DNA from: Lophius americanus
Taxonomy: Eukaryota > Chordata > Actinopteri > Lophiiformes > Lophiidae
Assembly: GCA_037951165.1 (NCBI GenBank)
Contig: JBBDHG010000112.1
Span: 1,054,501 to 1,118,500 of the forward strand
Direction: 5' to 3'
Length of the DNA: 64,000 nucleotides
Positions 21,920 through 36,640 of this stretch are shown piece after piece (within the stretch, counting starts at the first letter, position 1; every line of letters starts with the position of its first letter). The notes under the pieces were generated by a model, which saw nothing but the letters and a program-made list of their open reading frames with translations, was not told where the DNA came from and made no database searches. The translations under genes and the position numbers were made by a program.

Positions 21920-22200
21920 ATGCTTCTCAACGGTTCAAGGTCTGTTTTTGTTCTTTGTGCTTGCTGCTGAGGGAATGCAAGTAGGCCATTCTAGTACCTG
22001 GGCTCATCATCCAAAGCAAGGCTGTTTTAAGACAGCAAAATGTGACGGTTATTTTCTTGCTATAACAAGCAGGAATGACAACATATGGTGTTCCAAAACC
22101 TGTAGGTACCTGTCAGCATTTAGGGTGCCTTCATGATTGCGCATATACATTTTCCTGAGTATGAAAATGTGCATGGATGTTGGGACATATTTTTGGCTCC
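21920..22200. repeat. Dispersed repeat remnant
   Basis: The stretch with 'ggaatgacaacatatggtg', 'ccaaaacctgtaggtacctg' and 'tcagcatttagggtgcctt' looks like a widespread fish repeat I recognise only by pattern. No intact frame. Class unknown. Confidence 0.35.
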
Positions 22201-22691
22201 ACTGTGTAAAATAAGTCCAAGTTATAGCTTTAAATTTAGAAAAATCCTAGATCCATCTGTAATTTACTTACATATCAAAGATAGGAATGTGTTAGTCTGT
22301 TAAAAAGTCCTTTCATTTACAAACTGTAACTTGGATAAAATGTAGACCGTTAAAATGTTGTGGCTACTAAAGGGCAATTCCTCTCTATCAATCACTTTTT
22401 GGTACCTTTAATTCACTATTTAATTCGAGTGCAGATTTTAAATATGCCAATCGAGTAATCACAAATAGGATTAGTATAATTAAAATAAATAGGGTGACTT
22501 TACTTATCTTACTAAAACGACGCAATGAACCTTCCTACTCATACTCCCTACCTGATAAATGACTCAGCATCGAGACGATGTTGCTACATGACTGAAGACA
22601 GTAAAGCTTCTTCAACCTGCCAGACCTGATTGGAAACTATAACTCTGAAACTTTAACTCTGATTGAGTTATAGTTTGGGAGGGTCCCATTG

Positions 22692-22740
22692 CGTGGCCAA
22701 GTGGTCATAGTAAGATTTAAAAATTCGAACGTGGGGCATG
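22692..22740 (+). repeat. tRNA-like SINE remnant (box A/box B)
   Basis: A perfect RNA polymerase III box A pattern (TGGCCAAGTGG, 22,694-22,704) is followed by a box B-like TTCGAAC at 22,724-22,730. The spacing of about 18 bp is too short for a functional tRNA, so this is at most a decayed tRNA-derived SINE head. Confidence 0.25.
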
Positions 22741-22856
22741 AATTGTTGATAACTTCCAATGAGGCGTCAGCTTCATTTTGATAATACAATTTTGAAAACG
22801 ATGTGCTGTTAGTGTCGACTGTGACGTAGTTTGGATGGACGGTTAGTGAGATACGC

Positions 22857-23521
22857 GGTGTGCTTCTAGTGCCGCCGGTCCCATGCCCGGTTGAATATAC
22901 GTAACACGAAAGGGATTTCCATAACGGATCGGTCGGGGCTCAGGTTAACAACGACCGCCACGTGTACTGCAGGGTGCTGGCGTTATAGTGATCTGAATAA
23001 GAATAGGGAGCAGGTCGAAGAAAACATTGAGAGGAGGAGGTACCAGTTGGACAGTAAATAATGAAAGTCAGTTGCATCAAGACGGATGCAAAAGGACAGG
23101 TGAAGAAGGAGCAGTACCTTAAGTACTTTGGGTCAAGTGATCACAGTAAAGGGGAGTGTGTAAAATATTGAAGTGAGTGCAGCAATAGTGAAGGGAAAGG
23201 TTTACAAGAAGGAAGTGAGATCAGTGCTGCAGTATCGTTTAGAGACGGAAGCACTTGAGTATTAGAAACGAGCATCATAAGGAGAGCTAGACGTCTTGGA
23301 GACAAGACAAGAGAGGCCAGATTGAGAGGTTTTGGACTTGTGAATGGATATATTGGTAAAGGGATTCTGTCGGGCGGCAGAAAAAACAGAAGGCCAAAGA
23401 GGTTTCCGGATACGGGGAGAGAGGACATGTGGTTGGTTGATGTGACAGGAGAAGCTGCAGGGTAGAGGCAAGACGCTCTGGCGACCCCTATAGGGAGCGA
23501 CCTCAATGAGAAAAAGAAGAT
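22857..23521 (+). mobile_element. Internally deleted LINE (non-LTR retrotransposon)
   Basis: The 5' part (from about 22,868, 'gtgccgccggtcccatgc' and 'aacaacgaccgccac') resembles the start of a common fish LINE family. From about 23,040 it jumps to the family's 3' region, with broken frames for the end of the polyprotein. It closes with 'ctctggcgacccctatagg' and an A/AAGA-rich tail, typical of this family's 3' end. The middle (endonuclease and most of the reverse transcriptase) is missing. It ends about 80 bp before the use1 start. Confidence 0.6.
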
Positions 23522-23602
23522 CCGCGTGATGCTCCGCCCACGTCATCCCTGATTACCATATAGTCCACGTCATCCAGCTGCGACAGTGTGCCCGCTTCAA
23601 AC
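23522..23602 (+). promoter_or_regulatory. use1: use1 proximal promoter/5' leader
   Basis: The 81 bp between the LINE 3' tail and the use1 ATG hold a GC box (ctccgccc, 23,533-23,539) and two copies of CCACGTCA (23,538-23,545 and 23,565-23,572). Read on the minus strand these are TGACGTGG, the consensus of the ATF6/XBP1 unfolded-protein-response element. No TATA box. The transcription start is not visible. Confidence 0.45.
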
Positions 23603-23701
23603 ATGGCTTCCAGATTAGAAATCAATTTTATCCGATTATTGTCCCGCTGTGAATCTATAGCGTCGGAGAAACGAGGAGAAACGGAATGGAGGTTAGAAAA
23701 G
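23603..23701 (+). CDS. use1: use1 exon 1
   Basis: Start codon plus 33 codons, ending TEWRLEK; donor gtagag, phase 0. ATG context is acATGg. Confidence 0.95.
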
Positions 23702-26700
23702 GTAGAGGAAAACTGAAATTTAATTATGATTCATTGCTCTCTTTCTCTGACCTTCACTGGCTTAAGTGAGCATGACTGTTTAGTTTGCTGCAGCCGGTAG
23801 CCACACTGTCTGTTAGCCACGTAGTCACTGTATACCTGTAACAAGAGTTTCTCACAGAATAGCATTCAGTGTTGTCTTCCTTATATGTTAAAACCTCGTT
23901 GACTCGTTGAGGATTTGTCTTCATTGCTAGATTAATTTATTATTGGAATGACAAAACTACGCCACAAACAACGCTCATAATTTATCTGAAGCGCGAACAA
24001 CATTAACACCACTAAGAAACCATATTAAACAAGGACAAACTTGTGTACTGTCATTCGTCCAAACAATATAAACGTTAACAATTACAAAATATAGAGCCAT
24101 AACTAAAACAATATTTAAAATATAAGTACCCTTAATTTTTCAGGTGACTCCACTGGATTATAAAGCATTCTTTCTGCGTGCCCTATCAACATGTTGAATA
24201 ACATTCTCTGAAATGGTTGACCGTTCTTCAGTAGTGCTCTCCATAGTTGCTGCTGAGTATCTTGCAGATGTGGATGCTGTCCCACTCGCTATTTACATCG
24301 TGTAAACCCGCATTTTCCCAATAGAGCAACTCTGCCATGTGTGCCTATTATATCCAACAGTTGCTCTTAAGATGACAATTTATTCATCCCAAACGGAAAT
24401 CATACTGTTACAAGCAGCATGCAAGTTGGGCTAGTACACCAAAAATTCCCCATGGAAAAAACAGAAAACCTTTGGTAAAATATAAATAAATAAAGAATAT
24501 TTAATGGATGATGAACAAAAAATAGTGTGCAAAACTGAAGTTAATGTACAGGAGATTCACCAGAATCTTGTTGTAGGGGTATGAATTGTGTTATGAAGGT
24601 CTCTTCTGTGGGATCATAAACAGGCAAGTTCTCTCCCCCTACATGTTTCATTGAACCTTGGGCGCCAATGACCCTTTGGCCAGTTAACCACTTGTTCCTC
24701 CTTAAACCGCATTGGTTGGTCCAATAAACTGCAGATCAGGAACACCAAACAAGACCTACGGATGCTTTGGAGATGCTCTGCCTCCGTAGGTTAGTAATCT
24801 AAAACATAGCCCTTTTCAAAGCTTGAAACACCTGTATGTATCCACGGTTTCCTGCTTACAACATCGGTTTCAAGGGCAAAGTGTTCTTTGTCTGCCAGAT
24901 ATATCAAACGCACTGACAGGTGTCATTGTTACAAGATCATTTATGATATTCTCATAAAATTTATGAGTGGTTAACAAATTATGGCTGAACTGTGAAAGTT
25001 TGCCTCATTGCTGGCCAGTCCAGAATGTCTACGGTCCCATGCCTGTTGCCTCTTCATTCGCACAGATGTGATTTTCTTCCCAACCATCTTGCATTTCTAT
25101 AGCGGTGGGTTGGATTACGAGGGATTGTGTTTTTGGATTTGTGGGATGAAGTTATAGTGGCTGACTTTTTTAAAACTGTGTTTACAGGCTCAGTATTACT
25201 AACAATAATCAGTCATATCCAAACAAACTGTCCGTTATTTATGCAAAGAAATTTACAACCAATTTAAAAATGGAAAAAAGAGATGTGGCTCCCTTTTTTT
25301 TGAGTGTGCAAATCCCTGTGTGCGTTTTCTGTTCTCTAGTATGTAAGTGCCCTGGAAGATATGTTGGTAGCTCTGAGGAAAAGTCACAGGTAGGAGCTCT
25401 CTCAACTCTAATGCATGGTATTACTATGTATTAAGTGTAACACATGTGGTTCTTTACAAAGGTGTTAACACTGCAAATTATACTACATTCTGTCAACAGT
25501 TTCTATCAAAATTCTGATGCAAGCAGACCTCGCTGGAACACTATTTCAAACATTATTCTAATGTTTTATACATACTATCTATCATTGTTCAAGCCAGCAT
25601 CATGCTTTGCCATTGGCCATCTTAGCTATTGGCCATGGTTTATGATATATGGGTTTGAGTTTGCTATTATTCAATAACAGATTTTGTCTCTTTCAGCAAA
25701 CCCACACCAGAACTACTGACAGAATACACAAGAAAAGTTGATTTTCTAAAAGGGCTTCTAGAGGCAGAGAAACTGGTCAGTAGCAAAATAGAAAATTTTC
25801 ATTTTCAGGAGATTATTGCTATTTTTTACATTATCTATTGGATGTGTTTTTATGACCCCACTGCTTATGTAAATGGTAGTTAGTTCTCTTTATGTAGTAC
25901 TTGTTATCTGAACTGTTTTTTTCTCCTGTTCAGACAGTTATCTGATCTCGTGTCTCCCTTTCTCTCATTCAGTCCTCACCAACAGAAAAGGCATTAGCTA
26001 ATCAGTTCCTCGCCCCTGGGCGAACACCCACAATTTCCAGTCAGAGGATGCCTGCCACTAAAACTGTACATATGCAGACTAAGGCCCGGTGTACAGGAGA
26101 GATGAGGGATGAGCTGCTTGGAACGGTAGGACTGGAGACATTATTTATATTTGATCTCAAATGCATATACCTAGTCGATATGTATGATAGCCATTCCTGA
26201 GATTCATCAGTGAATAAAAACATTTTTTTTATCATTTGTTTATCAATTAAATATGGATACGGTAACTGCGAGCTGAGGCTGTCTTTGAACTTCTGTTCAT
26301 TTCAGCTTTTTAAAATTTCAGGCTCAGTTTGTAGTTTCCGAGATACCTTCAAAACTCAGACTCTTCAAATGAAAATGTGTTGAAGAAACTAGATTTAAGA
26401 AATACCAAGTAATACGTTTGAGTAATTTGTGTCTTCACAGGGGCCATCAGGCAAGGGTAAGAAATATTTTTTGGAATATAAATACATTGATTCAGTATCT
26501 AAAAAAGTTTCGCCCAAAATTCCAACCTGCTAGACTTTCAGATAAATATAGTACAAAGTCAAATTTCTTCTTTCCTATTTACAGACACATCAGAGACAGA
26601 CTTGCGAAACAGAAGGTAAAGCTGTGCGCATTATTTCACATATGAAATCATGTTGTTTACACTTAGACTGTAACAACCAAAAAAAGTTGAGTCTTCATAT

Positions 26701-27717
26701 TCTTCATATTTGTATCATCATTGTCATAAAGGGCCACCCATTTCTGCCAAATCATTGTAAGTGATGGCTGCCTGGGGGACTTTGATCAGTTTTTGGCCGT
26801 GTGTTAGTGTCAATCACAGTGTCGGTGCTTGTTGCAGAGGTCTTCCTCTGGATGAGCGTCAGTCTGCTGCAGAGCTGGAGGCCGTCCTGCAGCACCACCA
26901 CAACTTGCAGGAGAAACTCGCTGATGACATGCTCAACCTTGCCCGGAATTTAAAGAACAATAGTCTGGCAGCACAGAACATCATTAAACAAGACAACCAG
27001 GTACCCACACATACACTCACATGCATTAAAATAGTCATTATACTGTACACGTTAATCATTCTGTATTTACAAGATTGGGGTTACCAAATATTTCTCCTGC
27101 CCAGAATGTTATTAAACCAAAGAAATGAATCTGTTTCCAGTAAAGTTCATGTATGTACCGGGGTCCTTTAGACATGAAAATAGATACAGCTTCAAACTTT
27201 TTATGGAAACAAATTGATAATAAATATTAAACCATCCAAGCAGCAGAGGTATATTTGCGTAGAAGCTTTTGCTTTGTAACAAAGCATTACTGCCAACTAG
27301 TCATCAATTCCCCAACTCTGTGTTGGATTTTTTTGCAATGTGTTTATATTTTGCAACTTTAAATACTCTTTTTACTAACCATTCTCTCCTCATGGTGCCA
27401 CATTTTCCACCTAATTTTGTCCACATGTGAACATTGTGAGACAAACAAGATTGGCGCCGACTTTTTGACTGTCTACATAAATACTTGTCTGATACTTGAT
27501 GTTTACATGAGTTGTGTGTTTGTTGTCCCTCCAGACTCTGGGCCAGTCAATGCGTCAGGCAGACCAGAACTTTGAGAAGCTTAAGACGGAGTCCGAGCGA
27601 CTGGAGCAGCACACCAAGAAGTCTGTCAACTGGCTGCTGTGGCTGATGCTCATCCTGGTCTTTTTCACCTTCATCAGCATGATCCTCTTCATTCGAATCT
27701 TCCCCAGACTCAGATGA
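23603..27717 (+). CDS. use1: Vesicle transport protein USE1 (ER Qc-SNARE), complete
   Basis: ER-anchored SNARE for Golgi-to-ER retrograde vesicle fusion, working with syntaxin-18, Sec20 and Sec22b and the NRZ tether. Eight exons: 23603-23701, 25340-25389, 25697-25775, 25973-26125, 26441-26456, 26585-26615, 26838-27000, 27535-27717. All phases join into 257 residues, against 259 in human USE1. The N terminus (MASRLEINFIRLLSRCES) and KALANQFLAPGR match the family. The SNARE helix runs through exons 7-8, with Asp-Asn-Gln at the exon junction near the expected central layer; USE1 is known for Asp there. The C terminus is one membrane anchor (WLLWLMLILVFFTFISM) with a short basic end, as in tail-anchored proteins. 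The start is the only ATG fitting the conserved N terminus. Confidence 0.96.
24590..24990 (+). repeat. Dispersed repeat family copy A (use1 intron 1)
   Basis: Shares ordered blocks with copies at about 40,640-40,900 and 49,800-50,160: 'ctcttctgtgggat', 'gggcgccaatgaccct', 'caagacctac', 'ggagatgctct', 'ggcaaagtgttc' and 'actgacaggtg'. No coding frame. Class unknown to me, though the pattern is common in fish genomes. Confidence 0.55.
25340..25389 (+). CDS. use1: use1 exon 2
   Basis: Encodes YVSALEDMLVALRKSH, matching the YVGALEDMLQALK of human USE1. Phase 2 donor gtagga. Confidence 0.95.
25697..25775 (+). CDS. use1: use1 exon 3
   Basis: Encodes YTRKVDFLKGLLEAEKL, close to human YSWKVDFLKGMLQAEKL. 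Donor gtcagt. Confidence 0.95.
25973..26125 (+). CDS. use1: use1 exon 4
   Basis: Encodes EKALANQFLAPGRTP and the EMRDELLGT segment. Fifty-one codons, phase 0 at both ends. Confidence 0.95.
26441..26456 (+). CDS. use1: use1 exon 5 (16-nt microexon)
   Basis: Only 16 nt, encoding GPSGK plus one base, between a cttcacag acceptor and a gtaaga donor. It is needed to keep the frame between exons 4 and 6, and fills the variable linker of the protein. Confidence 0.75.
26585..26615 (+). CDS. use1: use1 exon 6 (31-nt small exon)
   Basis: Encodes TSETDLRNR, aligning with human MDVRKR. Enters in phase 1 and leaves in phase 2. Confidence 0.82.
26838..27000 (+). CDS. use1: use1 exon 7 (SNARE helix, N-terminal half)
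   Basis: Encodes HHHNLQEKLADDMLNLARNL, the start of the SNARE motif, and ends at KQDNQ in phase 0. Confidence 0.96.
27535..27717 (+). CDS. use1: use1 exon 8 (SNARE helix end and membrane anchor)
   Basis: Encodes FEKLKTESERLEQHTKKSVN, then the hydrophobic anchor and FPRLR before TGA at 27,715-27,717. Confidence 0.96.
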   Translation, partial: TLGQSMRQADQNFEKLKTESERLEQHTKKSVNWLLWLMLILVFFTFISMILFIRIFPRLR

Positions 27718-28271
27718 CGAGCGTTTACATCCCTGAACTCTTATTCCTACATCCTCCTGTGTTCACGGCGCACTGCCACATAAGCCTCTTAGATCTATAC
27801 AGCATGTCTGTATGTGTGACTCAGATAAGCAGCGCTTAGAACCGAAACCATTCAGTTTGTTGAACTGAAATATTTGCACTTATGAAACTTCATGTTTAAA
27901 TTGTTGTTCTGAGCATCAGTATTCTTTTTAAACAGAGCCAAACATGAGCGGAGGTGAAGAGCTTCTTGTTGGAGGGTGTTTAATAGCAGCATACTAGTCT
28001 TAATACCCAGGCAGCTGGGACTGAGCCTTACTTACTAATCTGTCTTCAGGTAGGCTACTGGCGATACGGTGTATGTATGTACTCCTCACTTTGAATTGTG
28101 CGATTTAAGTCATCTTTTGGAGAATGTTTCCACCATGCATACATGGCAGTCTCAACCATAGTTCCAACACTGAGTAAAATTAATTGAACAATCAGACGAT
28201 TGAGATTTGTAAATATCTGTGGATGTCTTAAACTGTTCAGGTTTAACCGCCACTAGCATTTATGAACACTC

Positions 28272-28277
28272 AATAAA
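28272..28277 (+). terminator. Candidate proximal poly(A) signal of use1
   Basis: AATAAA 555 nt after the use1 stop. Confidence 0.5.
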
Positions 28278-28449
28278 TGTCAAGTCCATGGTTTATAGCA
28301 CTGTTGAACGGTATTTATAAATGTTTATGTGCAGTATGTGTGAAACATTCTTCCCATGAAATTATATTTTATGTCATTGTTCATTCATTATATGCCATCC
28401 TCTGCTTAATGTATGAGAGCCCTACTGGTGTTACGGTGGAAAACACATG

Positions 28450-28455
28450 AATAAA
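28450..28455 (+). terminator. Candidate distal poly(A) signal of use1
   Basis: AATAAA 733 nt after the use1 stop, followed by a T-rich stretch near 28,484-28,500. Confidence 0.5.
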
Positions 28456-28499
28456 CACTTAAATATGGTTTTGGACCTATCATTTTTTAGTTATTAAAT

Positions 28500-32249
<3,750 letters not shown>

Positions 32250-33235
32250 CTCGATTTATAATTGTAATTATTAGTGGGTCGGTCAGACAGATAACATTTA
32301 TTAGCAGACGTTTCAAGTTCACAGCTATTGTTCAGAGTACATTGCCTTAATCTTTGTGGACCTTCCTCTCCTCTCATTTTGTCATTACTGTGATGTTTGT
32401 TTTGGGAGGTTTGTCTCTGAATGGTTGTGGCTCTTCCTCAACATGAACGTACTCATGAGTCTCACTCTCAAGCGTCTCCCTGCACTTGCGCAGTTGTGTT
32501 TTTGCAGCTGAAGTTAACGACCGTTTTCAGTCGTCCTCTCCCACTATCTGCTGAGGATTCAGGTTATTTTCAGAGAATTATCCTCACAGAGGAAAGTCGC
32601 AGATAAACCAGCTGGTCATAATGGTTCTTCCTCTGCAATGCGTATAGAAAGGTGCCTGTGTGTTTGTGTGTCTCATGTGTGCACGCATGTATGTTTGTTG
32701 CAGGACTAGGACATGGGCCACATGTCATTCCCTGCTGCCCTCTATTCCCCTCCATCACTCCATATTCACAGCCTAGTGTCAACATGTGGGTTAACGCACT
32801 GAACCTTCCAGTCTGTTTGTCCGGCAGTGCGGCACTGAAAGAGTCCCTAGTGGAAGAAAAACACCTCCCTGCTGGTTTTTGCTCGGCCTTTGATGGAGCA
32901 GAGGCTTTATTTCTTGCTCCTCTACTCCCTCACCTTTAGGAGAATCAGCATCTCCCAACAGGCAGTACTGAGCCCTGCTGCTATTTCTACAGAAGGCTTT
33001 TTACCTTGCCTGCCTCTTACTTTAAACAAACTCATACAACAATAAAGTTTGATGATTTTTTTTTTCATAAAGCAACATTCTCTTACTTCTGTTCTGCTGA
33101 ATGGTTTTACTGAGAGGTTTACATGTTGGTTGATACTCTGGTCTCAGGAAACTTAAGATCGAAATTTTCCATAATAAAGATCTGTTCCAGATGAAAAACT
33201 CTATTGGTTGATGGTTGTTTGGCTTCGGGTGTTGG

Positions 33236-33352
33236 CTATTTGATGAACTGGCGACTTCTCCATGGCGTTCTCTACACCAATGACTGCTCGGATATGATAC
33301 CGCCCCAGCGACCCTGCAAGGATAAAAAGTTCATGAAAAACGATGGATGGGG
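33236..33352 (+). repeat. LINE/SINE tail-type repeat, plus orientation
   Basis: 'gatgaactggcgacttctcc', 'caatgactgctcggata', 'cgaccctgcaaggataa' and 'gatggatgg' are the ordered blocks of a very common fish repeat tail. A copy in opposite orientation is at 54,936-55,110. Confidence 0.6.
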
Positions 33353-35480
33353 CTAAGTAATAAAATGAATTAAATAATGAAACTAATCACCAGTTGCTGC
33401 CAAGCTTCAGACAGTCGGTCCAGCGGTTTACCCCCTTATGCTATAAGCTAAGCTAACTGGCTGCTGGCCATTAATCTTGAGAGCGTTACCGACCGCCTCA
33501 TCTTTGGAAGAAATCGAAATGTCAAACCATTCCTTTAACCTGGTATTTAAACCTGACAGAGGTAAGAAGTTGCAGGTGGCTCGGAAGCAGGCCTTGTTTT
33601 TCTCTCGGTAGACTTAATCTTCGGCTGGGAATCACGGCTCAGACAGGGAGGAGGCCTTCAGGGTAAAACCTGTCAAGGACGTTAAGGGTGCTGTACTTTA
33701 TTTGAAGCTGGAATAGGAGCCAACAGTTGAAGCTTTTGGCTCTGCCCCAGGCTGCATCTAAGACTGGTTGCGGCCGTGGCCTAACTAAGGGTGGTATCTG
33801 GGACTGATATTTGGGAACTAGGTGCATCTCTCTTTGGCCCCCTAAACAGTTCAACCTCAAGAGGCCTTGAGCTTCCTCAGCAGGTGCAGGGCCCCTCCTG
33901 GAACAAGAGAGGCTCCTTGGGGTAGCAGATTAAGTGTGTGTGTTTTGTATTTCTGATTTTGCTTTCAACTACTAGGTTTTCTCTCTCGTTTCAGACTGAA
34001 TTCGAAATACAGAACGTATCCAAAACAAGTGAAACTATCTTTGGGTTAAGATATGAAAACAATCAAACTCTTGTCATTGTGTGTGTGTGTGGTGTTGATG
34101 AAAGGGTGAGTCCTTGGTGGAGCTGTTTGTGATGAGGTTTGAGAGCAAGGTTTCTTTCAAGGGGAGTTTTAACGTCATTCATTTCATGTTATGTCCGCAG
34201 AGTTGGTATGTCAAGGCCAACCATATGGTCACTGACTAATTACAATTCAGTGCTACATTTTGCCAAAAATTCTTCAGGTTTTTAGCCACATGTTTCATTG
34301 TCAGTGCACGCTTTGAGAATGTTGCTTTTTTTTGTGTTCACTCATGTTTTCAGTTTTCATACCAATTTCTTTTGTGCTCTTATCCAGCCCAGATGAAGGT
34401 AGACATTGCTCTCCTATCTGATGCATCAGATTCCACCCAATACAGATAAATAGTGAAGATGATTGTTTGGTTGTCTGAATGACTCAGACCGCTTTTTTTG
34501 TTTGTTCAAATTTTGATTCTTTTCTTTCTGTTTTTATTTCCTTGTTAAATGGCTGAATCTCTCAGATGGGAAGATGGGCGAGAGAATACTCAAAATGAGG
34601 AGCATCTTTAGTTAAATTTTCTTATGCTTGTTAGAGGCTTCGACCAGCAAGACTAAATTCAATGAGGGAGGGAGATTGATTGGTTGCTTTTTGTATCCGG
34701 TCCGGTCCATTGCTCACAGCACTGTGCTTTACTGCAATAAGAATCACTTCATAAAGGAATGGATGATCTTGACCCTCCTGCGGGGTGAGGATATTTTACT
34801 CACAGGGCACTCTGCAGTCCTTAAGCTTTTGTGCTGATTTTTCTTGAATGTGTGTATTTGTACAAGCAGCAAAATGAACATGTATCATGTTACAGCAGGA
34901 CAAATACTGTTAGTGGAATCCAACAAAATGTAGAAAAAAAATACAGGAATTACTGCTTATTAAATACACATGGGCAGTTCATAAAATAAGGTACCTTGAT
35001 ACAGATTAGACTAGAAAGAGTTCATTGAGTTCAGTTACCTAATGCCATCATTGCCAACACTTGGACAATCAGAACATTTTTTAAGGGGTATTTCATAACA
35101 AGATCCTCTAACATTTGTTTATCAACTGGCCTTTGGAATGCTAATGCTTATAAATGTGCACAATGCATGCATTCTGATTTGTCGATTTGAGGTGAAATTG
35201 CATCAACTGCATAATAGCACACATTATGGTGATGCTGAATTAAATACCCACTACTTCCTAATTTCTTGTAATCCTACTCCAGCATTTGGAGTCATGTGTG
35301 TCTCATTGGTATTTTAAGAGTTATCAACAATAATATGATATTCCATAATGACGTATCTAGATCTATTTCTGCTCCACACTGTATCTTTCACTGCTAAATG
35401 AAGTCAATAGTCTCCACCCCTCCCTGTTACTGCAGTGTCCCCATACATGCTGCCCCCCTCCAAATACACTTTGATTTCAG
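33353..35480. other. Intergenic, no gene recognised
   Basis: Only short chance frames. A short GT run lies near 34,080-34,091. No splice-consistent coding series or strong repeat recognised. Confidence 0.55.
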
Positions 35481-35504
35481 AGATCCAAAGATCTGGATCT
35501 GGAT

Positions 35505-35690
35505 CCACCTATTTTCTCTTGCTTATCCGGTGTCGGCTCGCGGTGGCAGCTGGCTAAGAAGGGCATTCCAAATATCACTCTACCCAGTAACACTCTCCAG
35601 CTCATCCTAGGGGATCCTAGGGCCTTCCCACGCCGGATGAGACACAGTATATACTCCCTCCAGCGAGTTCTGGGTCTATCTGGGTGTTTT
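35505..35690 (-). repeat. LINE-derived repeat fragment (minus orientation likely)
   Basis: 'gcttatccggtgtcggctcg', 'ctccagctcatcc', 'ggggatcctagggccttccc' and 'ccagcgagttctgggtc' are ordered blocks typical of a LINE 3' region in fish, read in reverse. Diverged. Confidence 0.5.
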
Positions 35691-36149
35691 TATTTCTATT
35701 TTATTTTAAATTTCTGTCATGATATTAGTTATCAATAAAGGCAGAAACTCAAACAGAAAACCACATTTAATCATATAACCTCCCCCAACCAGATCATTCC
35801 AGCTACAAAATTTGTTCTAAATTAATACGCTAGTAAAACTATCCAATAATATTAAACAATCACAATCATCTTTAGCTGCATACTGTTGTTTATTTCAAGC
35901 TTATTTTGTTCATATTGGTTATATTTATAATATAAATATACATATTTTTATATTATATTTGGTTCATAGTGTTTATCTGCTTTTACTTTGTCATAATTTG
36001 AGATTTGATCCAAATGTAAAGTGCGTTATAAATTAAATATATTATTATCATTATTATAGAGGACAAAGACGACTAATAAATTGATTGTAATGACCTATAA
36101 GTTGATCTGTAAGTTTGCTGCTGTTTTTCAAGACAAGAAGAACGACAGG

Positions 36150-36640
36150 CGAGAAACGTGCCCAGAGTGAACGAGAGATGAGATAAAGGTAGGAATGCAC
36201 AAGTTAGAGTATAGGAACATCAAACCTTGGCACAATGACAGGTATAGGTAGAGAGCTAACTGATGGAGAAAAGGAAGGTAGATCGTGTGTCCAAGAGACC
36301 AGGTGGAAAGGCAGCAAGGCTAAAAGCATCAGAAGACGGTTTTATAATGGTGTGGATGGAGGAGAAATGGGGTAAGGGTGATCCGGAAGGAGGAGTACGT
36401 GAAGAGTGTTCTGGAGATGAGGAGAGTGCCGGATGGAGTGATGAGTATGAAGATAGAAATGGAAGGTATGATGATGAACGTTGTCAGAGATTTTGCCCCA
36501 GAGGTTCGTGGTGTATTGGAAGTGAATGAGAATATCTGGTGTGGGTTTTATGAAGTGAAGGAGGGTATTCCATTAGTGAGAGACTGGTGGTTGGAGCGGA
36601 CATCAGTGGGCAAGATGATTTAGGGAGCCGAGGAGATCAG
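36150..36640 (+). mobile_element. LINE 5' fragment with broken endonuclease domain
   Basis: From 36,286 a frame reads CVQETRWKGSKA; the Gln-Glu-Thr is the APE-type endonuclease motif. It continues in a second frame as KEEYVKSVLEMRRV and VMSMKIEMEGMMMNVV, the family's next endonuclease blocks. Frameshifts and a lost GADFNGH-like motif show it is dead. Probably the same LINE family as at 22,857-23,521, but a different segment. Confidence 0.65.

Larger units (their letters stand above)
27718..28475 (+). other. use1: use1 3' UTR (approximate)
   Basis: Sequence after the use1 stop with no exon-like frame. Two AATAAA signals follow (28,272-28,277 and 28,450-28,455), so the UTR is about 0.55-0.75 kb. 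Confidence 0.6.

Noticed and set aside
22692..22740. A tRNA gene.
   Set aside because: Box A is good, but the box A to box B spacing is far too short and no cloverleaf can be drawn.
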